A DNA stretch of 64,000 bases from Parietichytrium sp. I65-24A (GCA_012862575.1 BLSF01000013.1:62001-126000); one strand, 5' to 3'. Positions 29,574 to 41,046 are shown, counted from the stretch's first letter. Notes: a model not told the origin generated them from the sequence alone. Numbers and translations are program-made.

Positions 29574-30275
29574 ATGGGTTGCTTCAACTCCAAAGAGACA
29601 GCAGAGTCCCCTGCAGCAGCAAGCAGCAGTCCGATACCAGGTGCAGACCCGATTTTGACCGCGAAGGAAGAGAAGGCGATAATCTTACAGGAGAAAGGCA
29701 TGAGCAACGAAAAGAATCCCGCCGCGGACACAAAGGTGGTGATGGCGAGCAGAGTGTACATCAGTGCGCAGGACCTGTACTTTCCGCGCTACCCGGTTGC
29801 CAGCAGCCCGGGCATGGTCGGTACATTTCATCTCCCCGTTTTCAAGCCAGCCCCAGGTCGGGCTGGTCGCGCGGACTGGCTTGTGCAGTTCGAGAGGAAG
29901 GACCAGCAAGCCCGCGTGCTACGTGTACACACGAATGGGACCTTCGATGTTGAGGTAGAAGACGAAGATCCAGAACAACCCCCCGCTGTCCATTACAAGT
30001 GCCTGAACTTTTTGATGCGCCCATCCGGGGAGCAGCTTGACTGGGGCCAATGGCTTGTGCCAGGCACACAAGTCTACTGCGCAGTGTTTGACGGCAAATT
30101 CGACGACTTTTCTTTGGTGCGGAAGGGCAACGTTGTAAACAATCTCATACGCGGCAAAGAGACTTTTGTGGATATTGCATATGAGAACTCGGATGGGCAC
30201 ATCGAGTACTATGTTCCGGTGAAGGATGTTGGGCTGAATTGGCCATATTACGAAACAGAAACCAAGCTGAAGTAA
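29574..30275 (+). CDS. orphan protein with predicted N-terminal double acylation
   Basis: A 233-residue protein starting MGCFNSKE. Gly2 with a small residue at position 6 fits an N-myristoylation signal, and the adjacent Cys3 is a typical palmitoylation site. Together these predict a lipid-anchored protein on the inner plasma membrane or endomembranes. Residues ~10-55 are Ala/Ser/Glu/Lys-rich and probably disordered. Residues ~60-228 look like one compact, beta-rich domain with WLVQFERKDQQARVLRVH, FDVEVEDED, WLVPGTQVYCAVFDGKF and IEYYVPVKDVGLNWPYYE; the two similar halves recall Tudor- or SH3-like folds, but that is a guess. No known family is recognised. The start is fixed by the acylation motif. 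Intronless. Confidence 0.8.
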   Translation: MGCFNSKETAESPAAASSSPIPGADPILTAKEEKAIILQEKGMSNEKNPAADTKVVMASRVYISAQDLYFPRYPVASSPGMVGTFHLPVFKPAPGRAGRADWLVQFERKDQQARVLRVHTNGTFDVEVEDEDPEQPPAVHYKCLNFLMRPSGEQLDWGQWLVPGTQVYCAVFDGKFDDFSLVRKGNVVNNLIRGKETFVDIAYENSDGHIEYYVPVKDVGLNWPYYETETKLK

Positions 30276-30960
30276 CTTAAAAAAAAAACGACTCCAATGT
30301 GTACTTACTTGCACCCGTGATTTGACCATGTTCCCGTTCCCGCACAGAAAGATGCCTTTCAAATATTAAACCAGTTGAAAAGTCTTGCGGAACTACGAAA
30401 CCGACCTTGTAATTCCAAATCGCTGCTTGCGGGAAAGGAAAACCAATCATTTGGTCGGAGCCAAAGTGAAGCCACGAAGTGAAGCGTAAACAAACCCTAT
30501 CCGAAGGTGGGGCGGGGTCGGAGCTGGAATCGATTTTGAGGAACTCTCTTTGGCTATGCGTGGGGGTCAAGGTGTAACGATAATGATTTTATAAATTGAA
30601 TTTTGATTGATAAATTTACCAGAATAAATTTTACAGTTTCCTGTACAAGGCCAAATCTAAGTTGAAAAAATGTCGCTATCAGAAGTCGGCTCGGCCCAGT
30701 TGTGGCTAATGTAACATTCAAAATTGTGGAGCCAAGCCGCTTCTCAAGCGCCGTGGAAAATGTTATAGAGTCTACACGTGTCGAAGTGCATGTAAAATTG
30801 TGGTCACGATCTCCACTCCAGAGAGATCTGCGGATCGTACTATTATTGCAAAGTAAGGTCATCACCATGCGGAGAAAAATGTACAAAAAGAAACGTTTGC
30901 GGCAATCAAGAGATTCGCAGGGGCATTCAGGTGCTGGTAAATATGTCAAGTGCACCTGGT
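30276..30960. other. intergenic region left of the transposase-derived gene
   Basis: Holds copy 2 of the 36-bp dispersed repeat. Open frames exist on both strands at 30554-30998, but neither reads as a recognisable protein. Confidence 0.5.
30472..30507. repeat. 36-bp dispersed repeat, copy 2
   Basis: 32 of 36 bases match 23675-23710, same orientation. It lies about 450 bases from the 3' end of the transposase-derived gene. No inverted partner is visible on the far side of that gene. Confidence 0.75.
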
Positions 30961-32673
30961 TTAAACCTCATAGTCCGGAACCCCACCTTGGTTCATAATA
31001 GCCTGCATGAGGTTGTACTGAAATTGTTGCAAGATGCTGTCAAAAGGGGTTTCCTTCAGAGTGCAAAGTGCGTTGTGGATTGCCCTGTCCAAGATACTGA
31101 GCTGCGAATTAAGGGGCTCGCCATTTCGGTATGGCCTTGTTGGATACTGATTTGTGTCACCCTGATTGCGGATGTTGCAGACTTCGGCTCTCAGAGCCCT
31201 GCAAAAGTATTCACAGAGGTTGAGCATGGTGGAGTGTTCTGGAGCACGCACCAATGCCAGTCTGGCCCCGCATTTCTCCAGCGCTTCGCACGCAGCCTGG
31301 TAGCGCTGTAAATGGCTGATTGATCTGAAGATCTGCTCGTCATCGCGCTGAACAGGTACGCTGTCGATGACCAAATACACGACTTTGCTTTGGAATTTGG
31401 GTGCGTCTCTCTCTATCGCGCATAGGACCTGGTTGATAAAGTTGAGAAACGATGCCTCATTCCACGTATGCGAGTAAGCAGAGCCTCCGCGTTTTCCTTC
31501 TGGAGAAAGCCTGATTTGACTTTCTGGGACAAAGATGTCCGAGTAAAATAGTCCAAGGCTTGGGCAAGTAGCGATGCCGGCCTGTGCCTTTAAGGAGGCC
31601 CTCTTAGCTGCAGAGATCTGCTGCCCGCTTTCTTGGCGAATACCTGGGCTGGCCCAGTCGTTGACCTTGTGCATTCCGAGGTAAAATGACATCCCGTCAA
31701 TCATGATGAGCTCCTTATATGGGTTTTGAAGACAGCCCTGCAGCCAATTTGCGTAGGTGAGTCGGTCAGCCATCGTCTTTGGGGCGTTCCTGATATTGTT
31801 AGGTGTCCGCATGTGACGACGACTGATAGGAATGGACTCGATCCAGCGGCGGATTGTCTCATCCCCGCGAATCTCCGCAGTCTCGTACATGCGCTGCACC
31901 GTAGGCTCCAAGGGCTCCTCCGTTGCTGCTGGCTTGAACGCTCCTCCAGTGCTCTCGGTCATGATGCGACGAAAGGTCTCTTGATTGACCTGGGAGCGGA
32001 TGTCGGAGAGCTTCATGTCTCCGTTGAAGTAGAGCAAGTTGGTGAGGAAGTGCGAATGCCAGTGCTGCAGCTTGCCATGGGCGATGCGTTTCTCATCGTC
32101 GTTCTCGGCGTTGTTGTCTTGCTTGCGGTACTTTGACACAAGATTATCCGCTGTGCTGTTTGGCATACCGAGCTGCTTCGCCTGCTCCAATCGAAACCTG
32201 CGTCCGCCGATGCGGTCTGCTTCCAGAATTAAGTTGCGGTCCTCTTCGCTGTACACTTGTCTTGCCTTCCTGCTCGGACTACTTGCTGTGCTGCCCTGCG
32301 AGATTTTGCGTTTGTTGCCAGTGAGAGGCTGTGGTGGTGGCGGCGGCTGCTGCTGATCCCCATCGCAGCAAGTGGGCCTTTCAAGGGGCAGGAGAGGTGG
32401 TGGTACATTGTTGTTCTCCTCTTTTTTGATCAAGTTGGACATTTGGCTCCTGTTCTCCTGCTGGTTCTCGCTGTCCTCGTCCGTCCTTGTGGTGACCGGA
32501 CTTGATGCACTGAGGGGTGGTTTCTGTAGATAAGTTTCATTGTTGCTAAAGATAACGTCTTCATCAAAGAATGGTGCCGCGCACTCGTCCAGGGTCTCTC
32601 CTTCGCCGATGCCATTGCTATCCATGCGGACAAGGTACGAAAGTGGCGCCTCCTCGAACTCCTCGTTCAGCAT
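30961..32673 (-). CDS. Tc1/mariner (IS630)-like transposase-derived protein
   Basis: A 570-residue protein. The N-terminal third is acidic, Ser/Pro/Gln-rich and probably disordered. A helix-turn-helix-like segment (about residues 140-190, RQVYSEEDRNLILEADRIGG then EQAKQLGMPNSTADNLVSKY) is followed by a DDE catalytic core. Candidate acidic residues are about Asp325 (ELIMIDGMSFYLGM), Asp435 (VVYLVIDSVPV) and Glu487 (PEHSTMLNLCEYFCRALR, resembling the PPYSPxLNPIE motif). The gap between the second Asp and the Glu is 51 residues, wider than the usual 34 of Tc1/mariner. The frame is intact. No terminal inverted repeats or TA duplications were found by eye, so this may be a domesticated gene rather than a live element. 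The first ATG is at 32673; the frame extends ten codons upstream without ATG. Confidence 0.6.
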   Translation of the reverse strand: MLNEEFEEAPLSYLVRMDSNGIGEGETLDECAAPFFDEDVIFSNNETYLQKPPLSASSPVTTRTDEDSENQQENRSQMSNLIKKEENNNVPPPLLPLERPTCCDGDQQQPPPPPQPLTGNKRKISQGSTASSPSRKARQVYSEEDRNLILEADRIGGRRFRLEQAKQLGMPNSTADNLVSKYRKQDNNAENDDEKRIAHGKLQHWHSHFLTNLLYFNGDMKLSDIRSQVNQETFRRIMTESTGGAFKPAATEEPLEPTVQRMYETAEIRGDETIRRWIESIPISRRHMRTPNNIRNAPKTMADRLTYANWLQGCLQNPYKELIMIDGMSFYLGMHKVNDWASPGIRQESGQQISAAKRASLKAQAGIATCPSLGLFYSDIFVPESQIRLSPEGKRGGSAYSHTWNEASFLNFINQVLCAIERDAPKFQSKVVYLVIDSVPVQRDDEQIFRSISHLQRYQAACEALEKCGARLALVRAPEHSTMLNLCEYFCRALRAEVCNIRNQGDTNQYPTRPYRNGEPLNSQLSILDRAIHNALCTLKETPFDSILQQFQYNLMQAIMNQGGVPDYEV

Positions 32674-32723
32674 GTTTTCCGCCTTTTCTGTTCTGCTCTT
32701 CAAAAAAATTCCAAGTCGAGGTC

Positions 32724-32768
32724 CTTGCTTTCCCTCGATCGATCGCTCTTGCTTTCCCTCGATCGATC
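32724..32768. repeat. 21-bp direct repeat, period 24
   Basis: cttgctttccctcgatcgatc occurs at 32724-32744 and 32748-32768. It lies just upstream of the transposase-derived gene start and may be part of its promoter or 5' UTR. Confidence 0.9.
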
Positions 32769-32905
32769 TCTTTTGATCAATCTTGTTCGTTTTCGTCTTG
32801 GCTGTTCTCGATTCTCAATGACCCGATCAGTTTCCGTTCTGCTCCAGTCCTGGCAGACCTGGCCAGATCCGCAGCGCTAGGCACTCCCGGAGGCTCCACC
32901 ACTAC

Positions 32906-32930
32906 TACTCAGTACCCAGTACCCAGTACG
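32906..32930. repeat. GTAC-core tandem (CAGTACC units)
   Basis: Three CAGTACC/CAGTACG units in tandem, sharing the ACTCAGTACC word with the motifs at 23894, 28489 and 42942. Confidence 0.75.
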
Positions 32931-35008
32931 ATGCTCCCTCCCATTACTTGCTGGTTCGCTTTGCTGTATTCTCGCCCCTAGCGAGCCCACACACTTCCCT
33001 ACAGTCCGTTTCCGGCCAGCTGATTTTCCCGACAGGCTACACGGTTGACTATCCGCAGCCTACGCCGCCTACTCCTTCTGCCCGCACAGCACTCCGCATC
33101 TACTCTCTACATTCTTCAGTGCGACGATCTGCTTGGCTGTTGTTGGCTGTTGCTGTCTTTTTCTCTCTCTGTCTCTCTCTCCTTCTTTCACTCTTTTTTT
33201 ATCTCTTTCCTTCTTCCTCCTATTCTTGCCTGCGTGTCATCTGTCACTTTTCATCTGTTTGTTGTCTCTGGCGGGCGACTGTACTGACTGTGAGTGCTGA
33301 TTACCGGTATTGGGAGTGAGTGTTGTGTGTTGTGTGTTGTTTGATGTTGTGACTGATGACTCTCCCATGTCTCCAGACCAAATTGCTTGCAAGTCTACTC
33401 GTTCATTTCTTTTGTGAGACTGACTGTCAAATTCAGAATTCAGAAAAATTCTGAAACAGAAAACAGAAGGGTCTCTTCCGAACACAAGTTAGTTACTCTG
33501 CCAACCAACTCCGATCCTTTTTCATCATTATGATCTATTTGATCCTTCGATCCTTCAATCCTTCCTATCTACGTCGATCCTCTTGTCCCCATTTCCCCCA
33601 TGCCTCCAATCCTCCTCCAGTGCAGATTCATTCTTCTGGCTATCAATTCTGAATTATTATTTCGAATTGCTAAATTCTAAATTCTACTATTTTGAATTCT
33701 GAATACTCTAAATTCCAACTATCTGTCTGTCTTGTCATGTCTTGTCCTCCTCTCCTTCATCATCCCGAGACAGCAGAGAGGTCGCACAGCACACTTGCAT
33801 GCACTCCTTGCGGGTGCTGCTGGTGCTCTGTTCCGGTTTTCCCGAGAGGGCAGGCCTGCCGCCCTCCTCTCTCGTGCGCGCTGTACCAGCGAATGCGCTA
33901 GGTGCAGGGTACTACTTGACACTCTTCTCACGCGAAGTGTCTTTCAAAGGCCCCTCACAGATGCGCATTGCCTTCACTTGCGACACACTACGATCATTTT
34001 TTTTGCCACAATCTTGCGGATCCTCTCCTCTCGGCAGAACTGCTACTCCTTCCATGTTTAAAAAGTTTTCCCGGCGCACTATTGAGGTCTTATTCGGGGG
34101 TAGACAAGGTGCACCATTTTCGAGATTGGGATTGGTCGACGAAATCAAGACACGGCTAAGTCGCTGTCGACGATTGTAGCGGCTGGTAACTCGGCATAGT
34201 ATTTTACTCAAAAGAACCCTGGCAAGAAAACTTGAAAATAAAAAATTTCAGAAGCGAAATCTTTCTCAATGGATACTTGCTGCAGAAAAAAAGAAACGGT
34301 AGTCAGCGGTCTAGCTCAACTACCCAACACCACCAAAGAAGGAAAGAAAGAAGGGCGGCAGGAAAACTTGGAACGGGAATCGAAAGAACAAGAGACATTC
34401 TAACAAAGTCCCTAAAGCCCCATGACTCCAGGCAAGTTGTCTCTTTCTACCTATTCAATTGCGTAACGCACCGAATAGTACTCCGACAAAAAGTCTTCAG
34501 CCGTCCTTTCAGCTGCCCATTTCTACTAAATACAATAGGATACCCCGCAGCAATACGTGCTGGACAGGAAGAGATTGGAGGAGGATGCTTTTCCCCTCCT
34601 GTCTCCATCTTACAGAAGCGTCTACCAACCCGATAATCTCGCTCACTTTTAAAGAAGCGTTATATTCGATAGATAAGACCTCTTTGCGGAAGCTTGCTAC
34701 GTAATTCACTATAAATTACTGAAGTCTTCAGCATCATGCGAGTTCTTGTCAGGACTCTGGCTGGGCGGAATTCGGCGGTACACCTTGTCTACCAAGACCT
34801 TTAAGCTCGGGGGGCATGGGAGTTTGCGGAGGAAGAAGGTTAGAACCAGAGCCCTCTGAAGTTGGAGGGCTTGGAACATGATGAAGGAAACCTTGAGTGT
34901 ATAGCACTCCTGTACGATATGCTAACACTGGTTGTAAGTGGTTTCGTACACCTCCAACATCACTGGAAGAGTACGGTACCGAGTTAATAGTGCTGTACCG
35001 GTATATAT

Positions 35009-35045
35009 AGTATATATATATATCGATAGTATATATATATATCGA
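35009..35045. repeat. AT-rich 18-bp direct repeat
   Basis: agtatatatatatatcga occurs twice with one base between (35009-35026 and 35028-35045). A GTAC-core word lies immediately to the left. Confidence 0.85.
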
Positions 35046-36783
35046 GAGGTATGGGGCGAGACTGTGGTGCAAGTGCGCTGTTCCTGTTTTGCTCAGCGAT
35101 TATTTCAATCTTGTTGATCGCATGGAAACAGCCCTTCGCCTTTTATTCTGTAATTTTTGACAGTCAGTTGATGCAGCTGCGGGTGCGTCTATTTTCTGAT
35201 GCTGTCGAATCTCGTTCGTGGACAATCGCACCCGAACTTCAGAATTCAAGAGTAAAGGCACTAGTGTACTGCTTAAGTTCTGGGAGTTGTGCACCAATGT
35301 CCCGTTGTTTTGTATCTTTTGCTCATGTGTGATTTCTTCAATTCACTGTCAATGATTATTTCGAGAGACTTAACTGTGCGAGCAAAGTTATGCCGCGCGA
35401 CACATTGTAATTCAACCTCGCTTTGTTCTTAGTCGCGCACCGACAGCCAGCTTTTTTCATCTCTTCTAACTTAAAAAACCAAATCCAACGAAAGGTTTTG
35501 TGAGTGCTCTGGTCGAATTCGCATGGTTCCGCTTGTCTCTTCTCCTGGATTCCGAACCGGCGCGTCCACTTCCTTCATTTCATATTCTCTGCTCAAGTCG
35601 AGGCTTCTCGGAACCGCTCGACACGCCCGACCCAACGAAATTGATCGGTTTCATCGTTCTTTTTCACACAGCAACATAGTTCAGCCATTCCAGCGATCGT
35701 GTTGGCTGCGGGTTCTCAATCCTCCAAATTTGTCCAATGAACATCTCTGAAATGGCTGAAGGGTTGTGTTGTCTGCTGAGTGTTCCTTTGTTTTTGCAGT
35801 CACTTCACCTGTGAAACAATGGAATCTAAACAATTTTTTTCCAAAATTCAAGGCAAGCAGTTCTTCACACTTTCAAAATAGAACAGACTCTGTTAACTAA
35901 AAGACGCTTATTGACTGTGAGCACTGAATTCTCACGCAGACGTTTTGCGACAGGTCAGCGATGCTGCTATTTGAGCGCTAACACCTCGTAGTACGTAGTG
36001 CAGATGCAACTAATTCTGCTTTGCACGAATTCACACCCGAATAGGGGGTCGGTACTGAGTACAGGAGCCCTTTCGCACCCTATTCCAACATCACGATTGA
36101 TTCTTTTGCAGACACTGCCCCTTCCTACTCAACATCATGGGCTTTATCTATCTTTCGGATGGACAAAGTAGAACTGACGAACGAAAGACTTTTCTCGCAC
36201 CATAGAAAGACTTCGGCCGGAAACTTTTTACCTCCTCACTCACAGACCATGATTCGAAAAAAGTCACTCAAAGCCAACGGGCCATCTTTCCCATCGTTCT
36301 TCCGTGGTGGGGAGAACGGGACACGGTGCTGAGCCCACTGACATCCACTGACATTGAGTAGTGTTGCATGAAGTCTGGACCTGTGACCACAACAGGTTTC
36401 AACGTGCTGGTTGCAGGTGGTGTTTTTTGATTCCGACTCACCAAAAGCGCGCGATGGTCCATTGGTGCATTGGTCCTGGGCATTTCCTCGACGCCGTTTG
36501 GGAGGCGCTTTGTGCTCTCGACATTGCGCTTGCAACTATTTGCAACTTTAGTTTTCCTCATTTCCTTGCGCAGCGTTCTTTCAATGGAATAATACATGAT
36601 AGCAGCTGCGAATAGTAGTCAAGTCGTTGTTTTGCGACATGCTAAGGTTGCCCCTGCGATCGCTGTTTACAACGTTTTATTTTTCGCTGCCAATCAGATT
36701 CGCTCCTATTGTTGGGCAGGCCTATACTCAGCACCAGAACTACTACTACCAATCCAGATCTGTAAACTCTGGAAACACAGTGT

Positions 36784-36830
36784 GGTACTAGTACGGGTAC
36801 TTGGACTAGTACATACACAGTACAGATACC
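36784..36830. repeat. GTAC-core cluster
   Basis: Contains several GTAC words, including ggtactagtacgggtact and gactagtacat, within 47 bases. Confidence 0.7.
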
Positions 36831-37021
36831 GTTGGTCCTTTCAAGATAATTTGATTTTCCTTTTCTTTCAATTGATCAAGATTGATCAAGAAATCAACAA
36901 CTTTGAAAGTTGATTCCTGGCCCGACACTTGATCCGGGCCTGCTTCGACTGCTCTAGTAACGCTGATATGCTTTACTGTCACTTGATCCTTTCTGGGTTT
37001 TCGCGAGTGCATGGTCCTCCC

Positions 37022-37046
37022 GGTACCGGTACTCGGTACTCGGTAC
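37022..37046. repeat. GTAC-core cluster
   Basis: Four GGTAC words in a row: ggtaccggtact, then cggtact, then cggtac. This is the densest instance of the motif in the window. Confidence 0.8.
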
Positions 37047-37734
37047 ACTAGCATTCAACCTGATAGGTGAAAACAGGCAGAATCAGCAACAAGTGGGCAG
37101 GCTTCCAATCGCCTTCAATGAGTCAATTTCATACTGGTTACTGATGCAACACTTGCTTGCCTCCAGTACAAGATACAAGGAGAACGAATGCGCCACCCGA
37201 ACAACCCGAACCGGATTTTGTTCTCCGTAGTCGAGTTAAAATAGTGATCGAGTAAGAGAGTGAGTGAGTGCGCTGCGTAAGATGGAAGCAAACGAAGAGA
37301 ACGTACCGAGCTGGGTGGGCCGACGGTGGGTTGATTTTATCTCAGGAGAGCGCACTCAGTGTACAGTGTATGACTTGGATCTTGAAGGATTCGTAGTTCT
37401 GAATTCTGAACGAATTTCTGGATCCCTGCACAGTTCTGTCTCGCAGGTTCCAAAGTGCCGCACTTTGGCCGCAGGGGTATAGAGAACGGCAAAAAAACCT
37501 TAAACAAATTTTGAGGGACCTTTCCGCCCACACTTGTTAGAGAGTGGCTTGTCTAGTAAATGGCGACAGTGCCGGCAATGGTAAGAAAGAGGGAGAGAAA
37601 TCTCATCGCTTGGCATGGAAGATGGGTGTTTAAGATTTACATCAGGAGCAAAGTAGGAAGCAGAGTGAACTCCGAAAGGACATCTGCGCTGAAATCTCAT
37701 GCGATAGAGAGAGTACTCGAGGAACGTTTCAACA

Positions 37735-39189
37735 CTATTTTGCACAGAACTCCTCATCGAGTTGGATGGCGGAGGCTGGGTTTGCACGATTGAAAGATTT
37801 CAGGAGCTTGCACTCCAGGGTTCTGGTGGTGTTTTGGTAGAATGCGTTCCTCCAAGCTGCCAGGTCCTCCTGGCGCTTAACAAGAGCTGCTTTATCTTTC
37901 ACCATCTCCGTCATAATTTTAGGCCAATCTTTCCAAGTTTTGACGAAGACGAATGGCGCATTTGAGTCTAAGAACGGTTGATATGCTTCGACGCAGTTGG
38001 AGCGCTTGTATGTGCTGTCAATGGCAAGTACTGGAATGGAACCAGCTTCCACTGCCTCGTAAATGCGATACGCCTCTGGATTTGCGCCGGATGGGCTCAA
38101 GGTGAAGATGGATTCGAGGAGAATCTTCCGATAGTCACTGGGTTTGTTGTAGTTGTCAGAGTCCAGGAATTTTTGGAACTTGACGTTCACTTGAACCACG
38201 CCTGCATTCAGCAATGGGTATGCGAGGCGCGTCTTCTTGGACCCGAGTACTTTTTGCAGACGTCTGCGAGAGTCACTGTTGATACTCGCCTGAAAATTGT
38301 ATGCTAATTTGCGCTGCGTTGCAGGCAGCACTTCTTGCGCGTCGACTGGCGACCATTCAAAACGTGGTCCCAACGGGATGTAGGATGTCGAGAATTTAGT
38401 GGAATGGTATTGCCGGAAGAGCACGGGAGAGGAGCTCTTCTTGCACTGGCTGCTTAGACAGTGGCATCGCTCATCTCCAGTCACAAACACTGGAATATCG
38501 CCACTTGCGCTTCGTGAATTGCTGATTGTAGTGACAAGGATTCGAGGCCATTCCTTCGGGCACATGGTCACCAAATGAGGCTTCAAGTCATCCCGAGATA
38601 TAGTGCCTCCACTGTAATACTCGTCAAGAACCTCGGAAAGTTGGCTATTGATGTGCCAGTTCAGCCTTCCCCCATATCTCTGCAGGACGTTACGAATAAA
38701 GATCGACGACTTTTGCGGCTCCGGGTTCACCTGCTCCACGCATGCGTTTACCAAGCCAAGCGAAGAGGGCCCCTTCGGGGTCCAATGCCGTCGTGACCAT
38801 TCCAGTAATTCCTCCCGATTATACGAATCGACCACCATCTCTTCGGGTTCCACATCGTCCAGAAGTCCAATAAAGTCATCGTTGCGATTCTTAGGAAGGA
38901 TGCCCCTCTTGGATCCGGAGGGAAGCGGCATGCTCGTGAAACTTTTAGGGCTGAAATCATCGGGAAGAAAGTTCTGTCCAAGCTTGACCAGCGTTTCGAA
39001 TCGAAGCCCTGCAACCACAAACAAAACTCCCGCGCAGACCAGCTTGAGGTTTATTCGACGCTTCAAGCCGATTCGTCGTGCCGGCTGGGCAGCCCGGCCC
39101 AAGAGCTCTTCCACAGCAACCGTCTCCGATGCCTCATCTTCTGAGTCGTACTTGTTGTGGCCAAACTCGACAGACTTTGCTTGCTTCAT
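37735..39189 (-). CDS. RXYLT1 (TMEM5)-like glycosyltransferase, copy 1
   Basis: A 484-residue type II membrane protein. It has a short cytosolic tail, a membrane anchor at about 46-64 (LKLVCAGVLFVVAGL) and a luminal domain. Residues ~363-480 closely follow the C-terminal half of ribitol xylosyltransferase RXYLT1: FTLSPSGANPEAYRIYEAVE, then GSIPVL, a Cys in KRSNCVEAYQPFL, NAPFVFVKTWKDWP and KRQEDLAAWRNAF. RXYLT1 sits in the Golgi and adds xylose to ribitol phosphate of O-mannosyl glycans; the substrate here is unknown, and the wider family includes exostosin-like GT47 enzymes. The start is an ATG followed by an acidic and basic tail before the anchor. A paralogue lies 1.9 kb away on the same strand. 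Intronless. Confidence 0.78.
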   Translation of the reverse strand: MKQAKSVEFGHNKYDSEDEASETVAVEELLGRAAQPARRIGLKRRINLKLVCAGVLFVVAGLRFETLVKLGQNFLPDDFSPKSFTSMPLPSGSKRGILPKNRNDDFIGLLDDVEPEEMVVDSYNREELLEWSRRHWTPKGPSSLGLVNACVEQVNPEPQKSSIFIRNVLQRYGGRLNWHINSQLSEVLDEYYSGGTISRDDLKPHLVTMCPKEWPRILVTTISNSRSASGDIPVFVTGDERCHCLSSQCKKSSSPVLFRQYHSTKFSTSYIPLGPRFEWSPVDAQEVLPATQRKLAYNFQASINSDSRRRLQKVLGSKKTRLAYPLLNAGVVQVNVKFQKFLDSDNYNKPSDYRKILLESIFTLSPSGANPEAYRIYEAVEAGSIPVLAIDSTYKRSNCVEAYQPFLDSNAPFVFVKTWKDWPKIMTEMVKDKAALVKRQEDLAAWRNAFYQNTTRTLECKLLKSFNRANPASAIQLDEEFCAK

Positions 39190-41046
39190 GACTCCAGCCG
39201 ACTTGACCTCCCGGCCGTTCGCGCCTTTGACCGAATCTGACTATGAGCTGAGCCGGCCACCGAGAAGCAAGCCTTCCTGAAGGCCACGCCGCCCGCGATG
39301 AACCTGGTATCTATCGCCTCCGCTTCAACACTCTTTCGAGGCTTCGTTTGTCCGTGGCGGCGTCTTTGCTCACTGCTCACTGCTCTCTATTTTCTACTCT
39401 CTGTCAGAGTTTCAACTCCACACGAGTCTACGCGTCCCAATTCAACTAAGGATTTACCTGTCCTCTGCTAACTGAAACTTTTGGATGGAATCGCTATGTC
39501 CGTTTCCTGACTGGATGACTCGACGACTCAGCTCGTGAGATGAAACTCCCTTGACGTAAACGCCAGTGGACATAGAGTGCGTCCACCTCGACCTACGATT
39601 AACGATGATCGATAATCGATGAAATTTGATCATCGCCATGAATAAGCAAGTTGGATCATGATGGATTTGTTGGGGGTGTTTTGGATTTTCGGAAGTCTCC
39701 ATTGTCACGTGATTGTCGCCAATAAGTAGTAGGCCTTGTACAGGCGCCGCTCGTGAAGGCGTGTAAAGACTACTTCATGTGCTCTTGAAATCAAGGTGCT
39801 GTGAGCCTCCGATGATGCTTGCCGATGCCGCTAGGCGCCACTACACTGCCAGCATGGGCCACCGCCGGAAACATCAGCACCAACACTGACTCCAACAAAT
39901 TGGTCCAAATAGCCAGAGCTATCTGCTAGAGAGCTCACTCTGGACAAATGCGAATGCAGGTGACATCTGGTGACACAGGTGAAAGAGGTGAAAGGCAGCC
40001 TCGCAGCGACTGAATTATCGGTACCAGGTACCGGTATGTGTGTTTCATCGCCTACCTAGTTGGGGACGCGAAAGTCGTGCAAGTCTTCTTCTTTCTAAAG
40101 AAACTATGTACCTGGTACTGGGAGTACTGTAAGATATTCTCAAATCTTCTACAGGTGTCCCATTATAGTAAAGGGACGGGGGTCCCAGATGGCCCTGTAA
40201 TGGTCTTCATATAATACTTCCAATAATAAATATGGACTAGTAGGTTTAATCTGGTTTTGGTCGATCAAGGATGATCAAGTGCATGACAGATGAAGAAGAC
40301 CTTTACCCATTTATTTTGGGCATGTGAACACGCACACGTGAAGAGGGAATATGTTTCCTGAAGTCCTCGACCAGCGGAGAGTAACTTTGATAAAGCCTCA
40401 ACGTTCACGCCTGCTCAGACGAGTACGCAACGAGGATGTGCTCAACGAGATCTTCAGAATTCAATTGATCGAAAATGGGTTCTCCCCACTACTACTGAGC
40501 TGATCTAACATGTGCGGCCCTCCCCCAAAAGAGGTGCGAGGCCATGACCTCAAGTGAAATACAGTTCTATCAGCGCGAGAACCTCTTTGAAGCCATCCTT
40601 TGACTGTTCTGAAATTCTGAATCGTAAAATATGCACCCATTTAAAGTGCACATGCCATGCAAGCGGCTTGACCTTTCCCTTGAGCTGCCGAACGCAACTT
40701 CGAGCCGAGTCTTTATGGATCGAAGCGACAGAGTAAATGGACCACAGTGCAAAGCACGGGAAGTTGTGTAAAGCGCCAAGCAGGCAAATGCTTCTCGGGA
40801 GAAACTATTTGCCATTCTGCAGAATTCACATTGACGCACAGAGGCGGCCGATTTGTTTTGGCTTTCAAGTCAGGAAATCTAGAGCTAGCTAGAGAGCACT
40901 TGTTATTCTACAATAATTTTTATTTATATGTGAAAATGTGCGGCGGACCATGACTCGCGATCTACTTCAAGGCGACCAGAGAAAACAAACGCCGGGCGTT
41001 GGTGCTGTTTCCTAAGACGTAATCAATCAATGCAATTTTAGGTGTT
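39190..41046. other. intergenic region between the two glycosyltransferase paralogues
   Basis: No gene is seen. It holds GTAC-core motifs at 40020-40036 (ggtaccaggtaccggta) and about 40111-40130. Confidence 0.5.
40020..40036. repeat. GTAC-core palindromic motif
   Basis: Reads ggtaccaggtaccggta. It shares the ggtacc...ggtaccggta architecture of the twin motifs at 28489 and 42942. Confidence 0.7.

Larger units (their letters stand above)
32674..37734. other. gene-poor 5-kb region
   Basis: No convincing gene on either strand. Open frames up to 145 codons overlap one another and lack recognisable motifs. It is rich in short repeats: a 21-bp direct repeat at 32724, pyrimidine tracts at 33150-33240, AATTC-rich sequence at 33640-33720, an AT repeat at 35009-35045, and GTAC-core motifs at 32906, 34971, 36051, 36784 and 37022. 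Confidence 0.5.

Noticed and set aside
34102-34794. 17-base inverted repeat (GGTAGACAAGGTG at 34102, complement at 34778)
   Set aside because: Short, one mismatch, no extended arms and no enclosed gene. It could be chance; no element is proposed.
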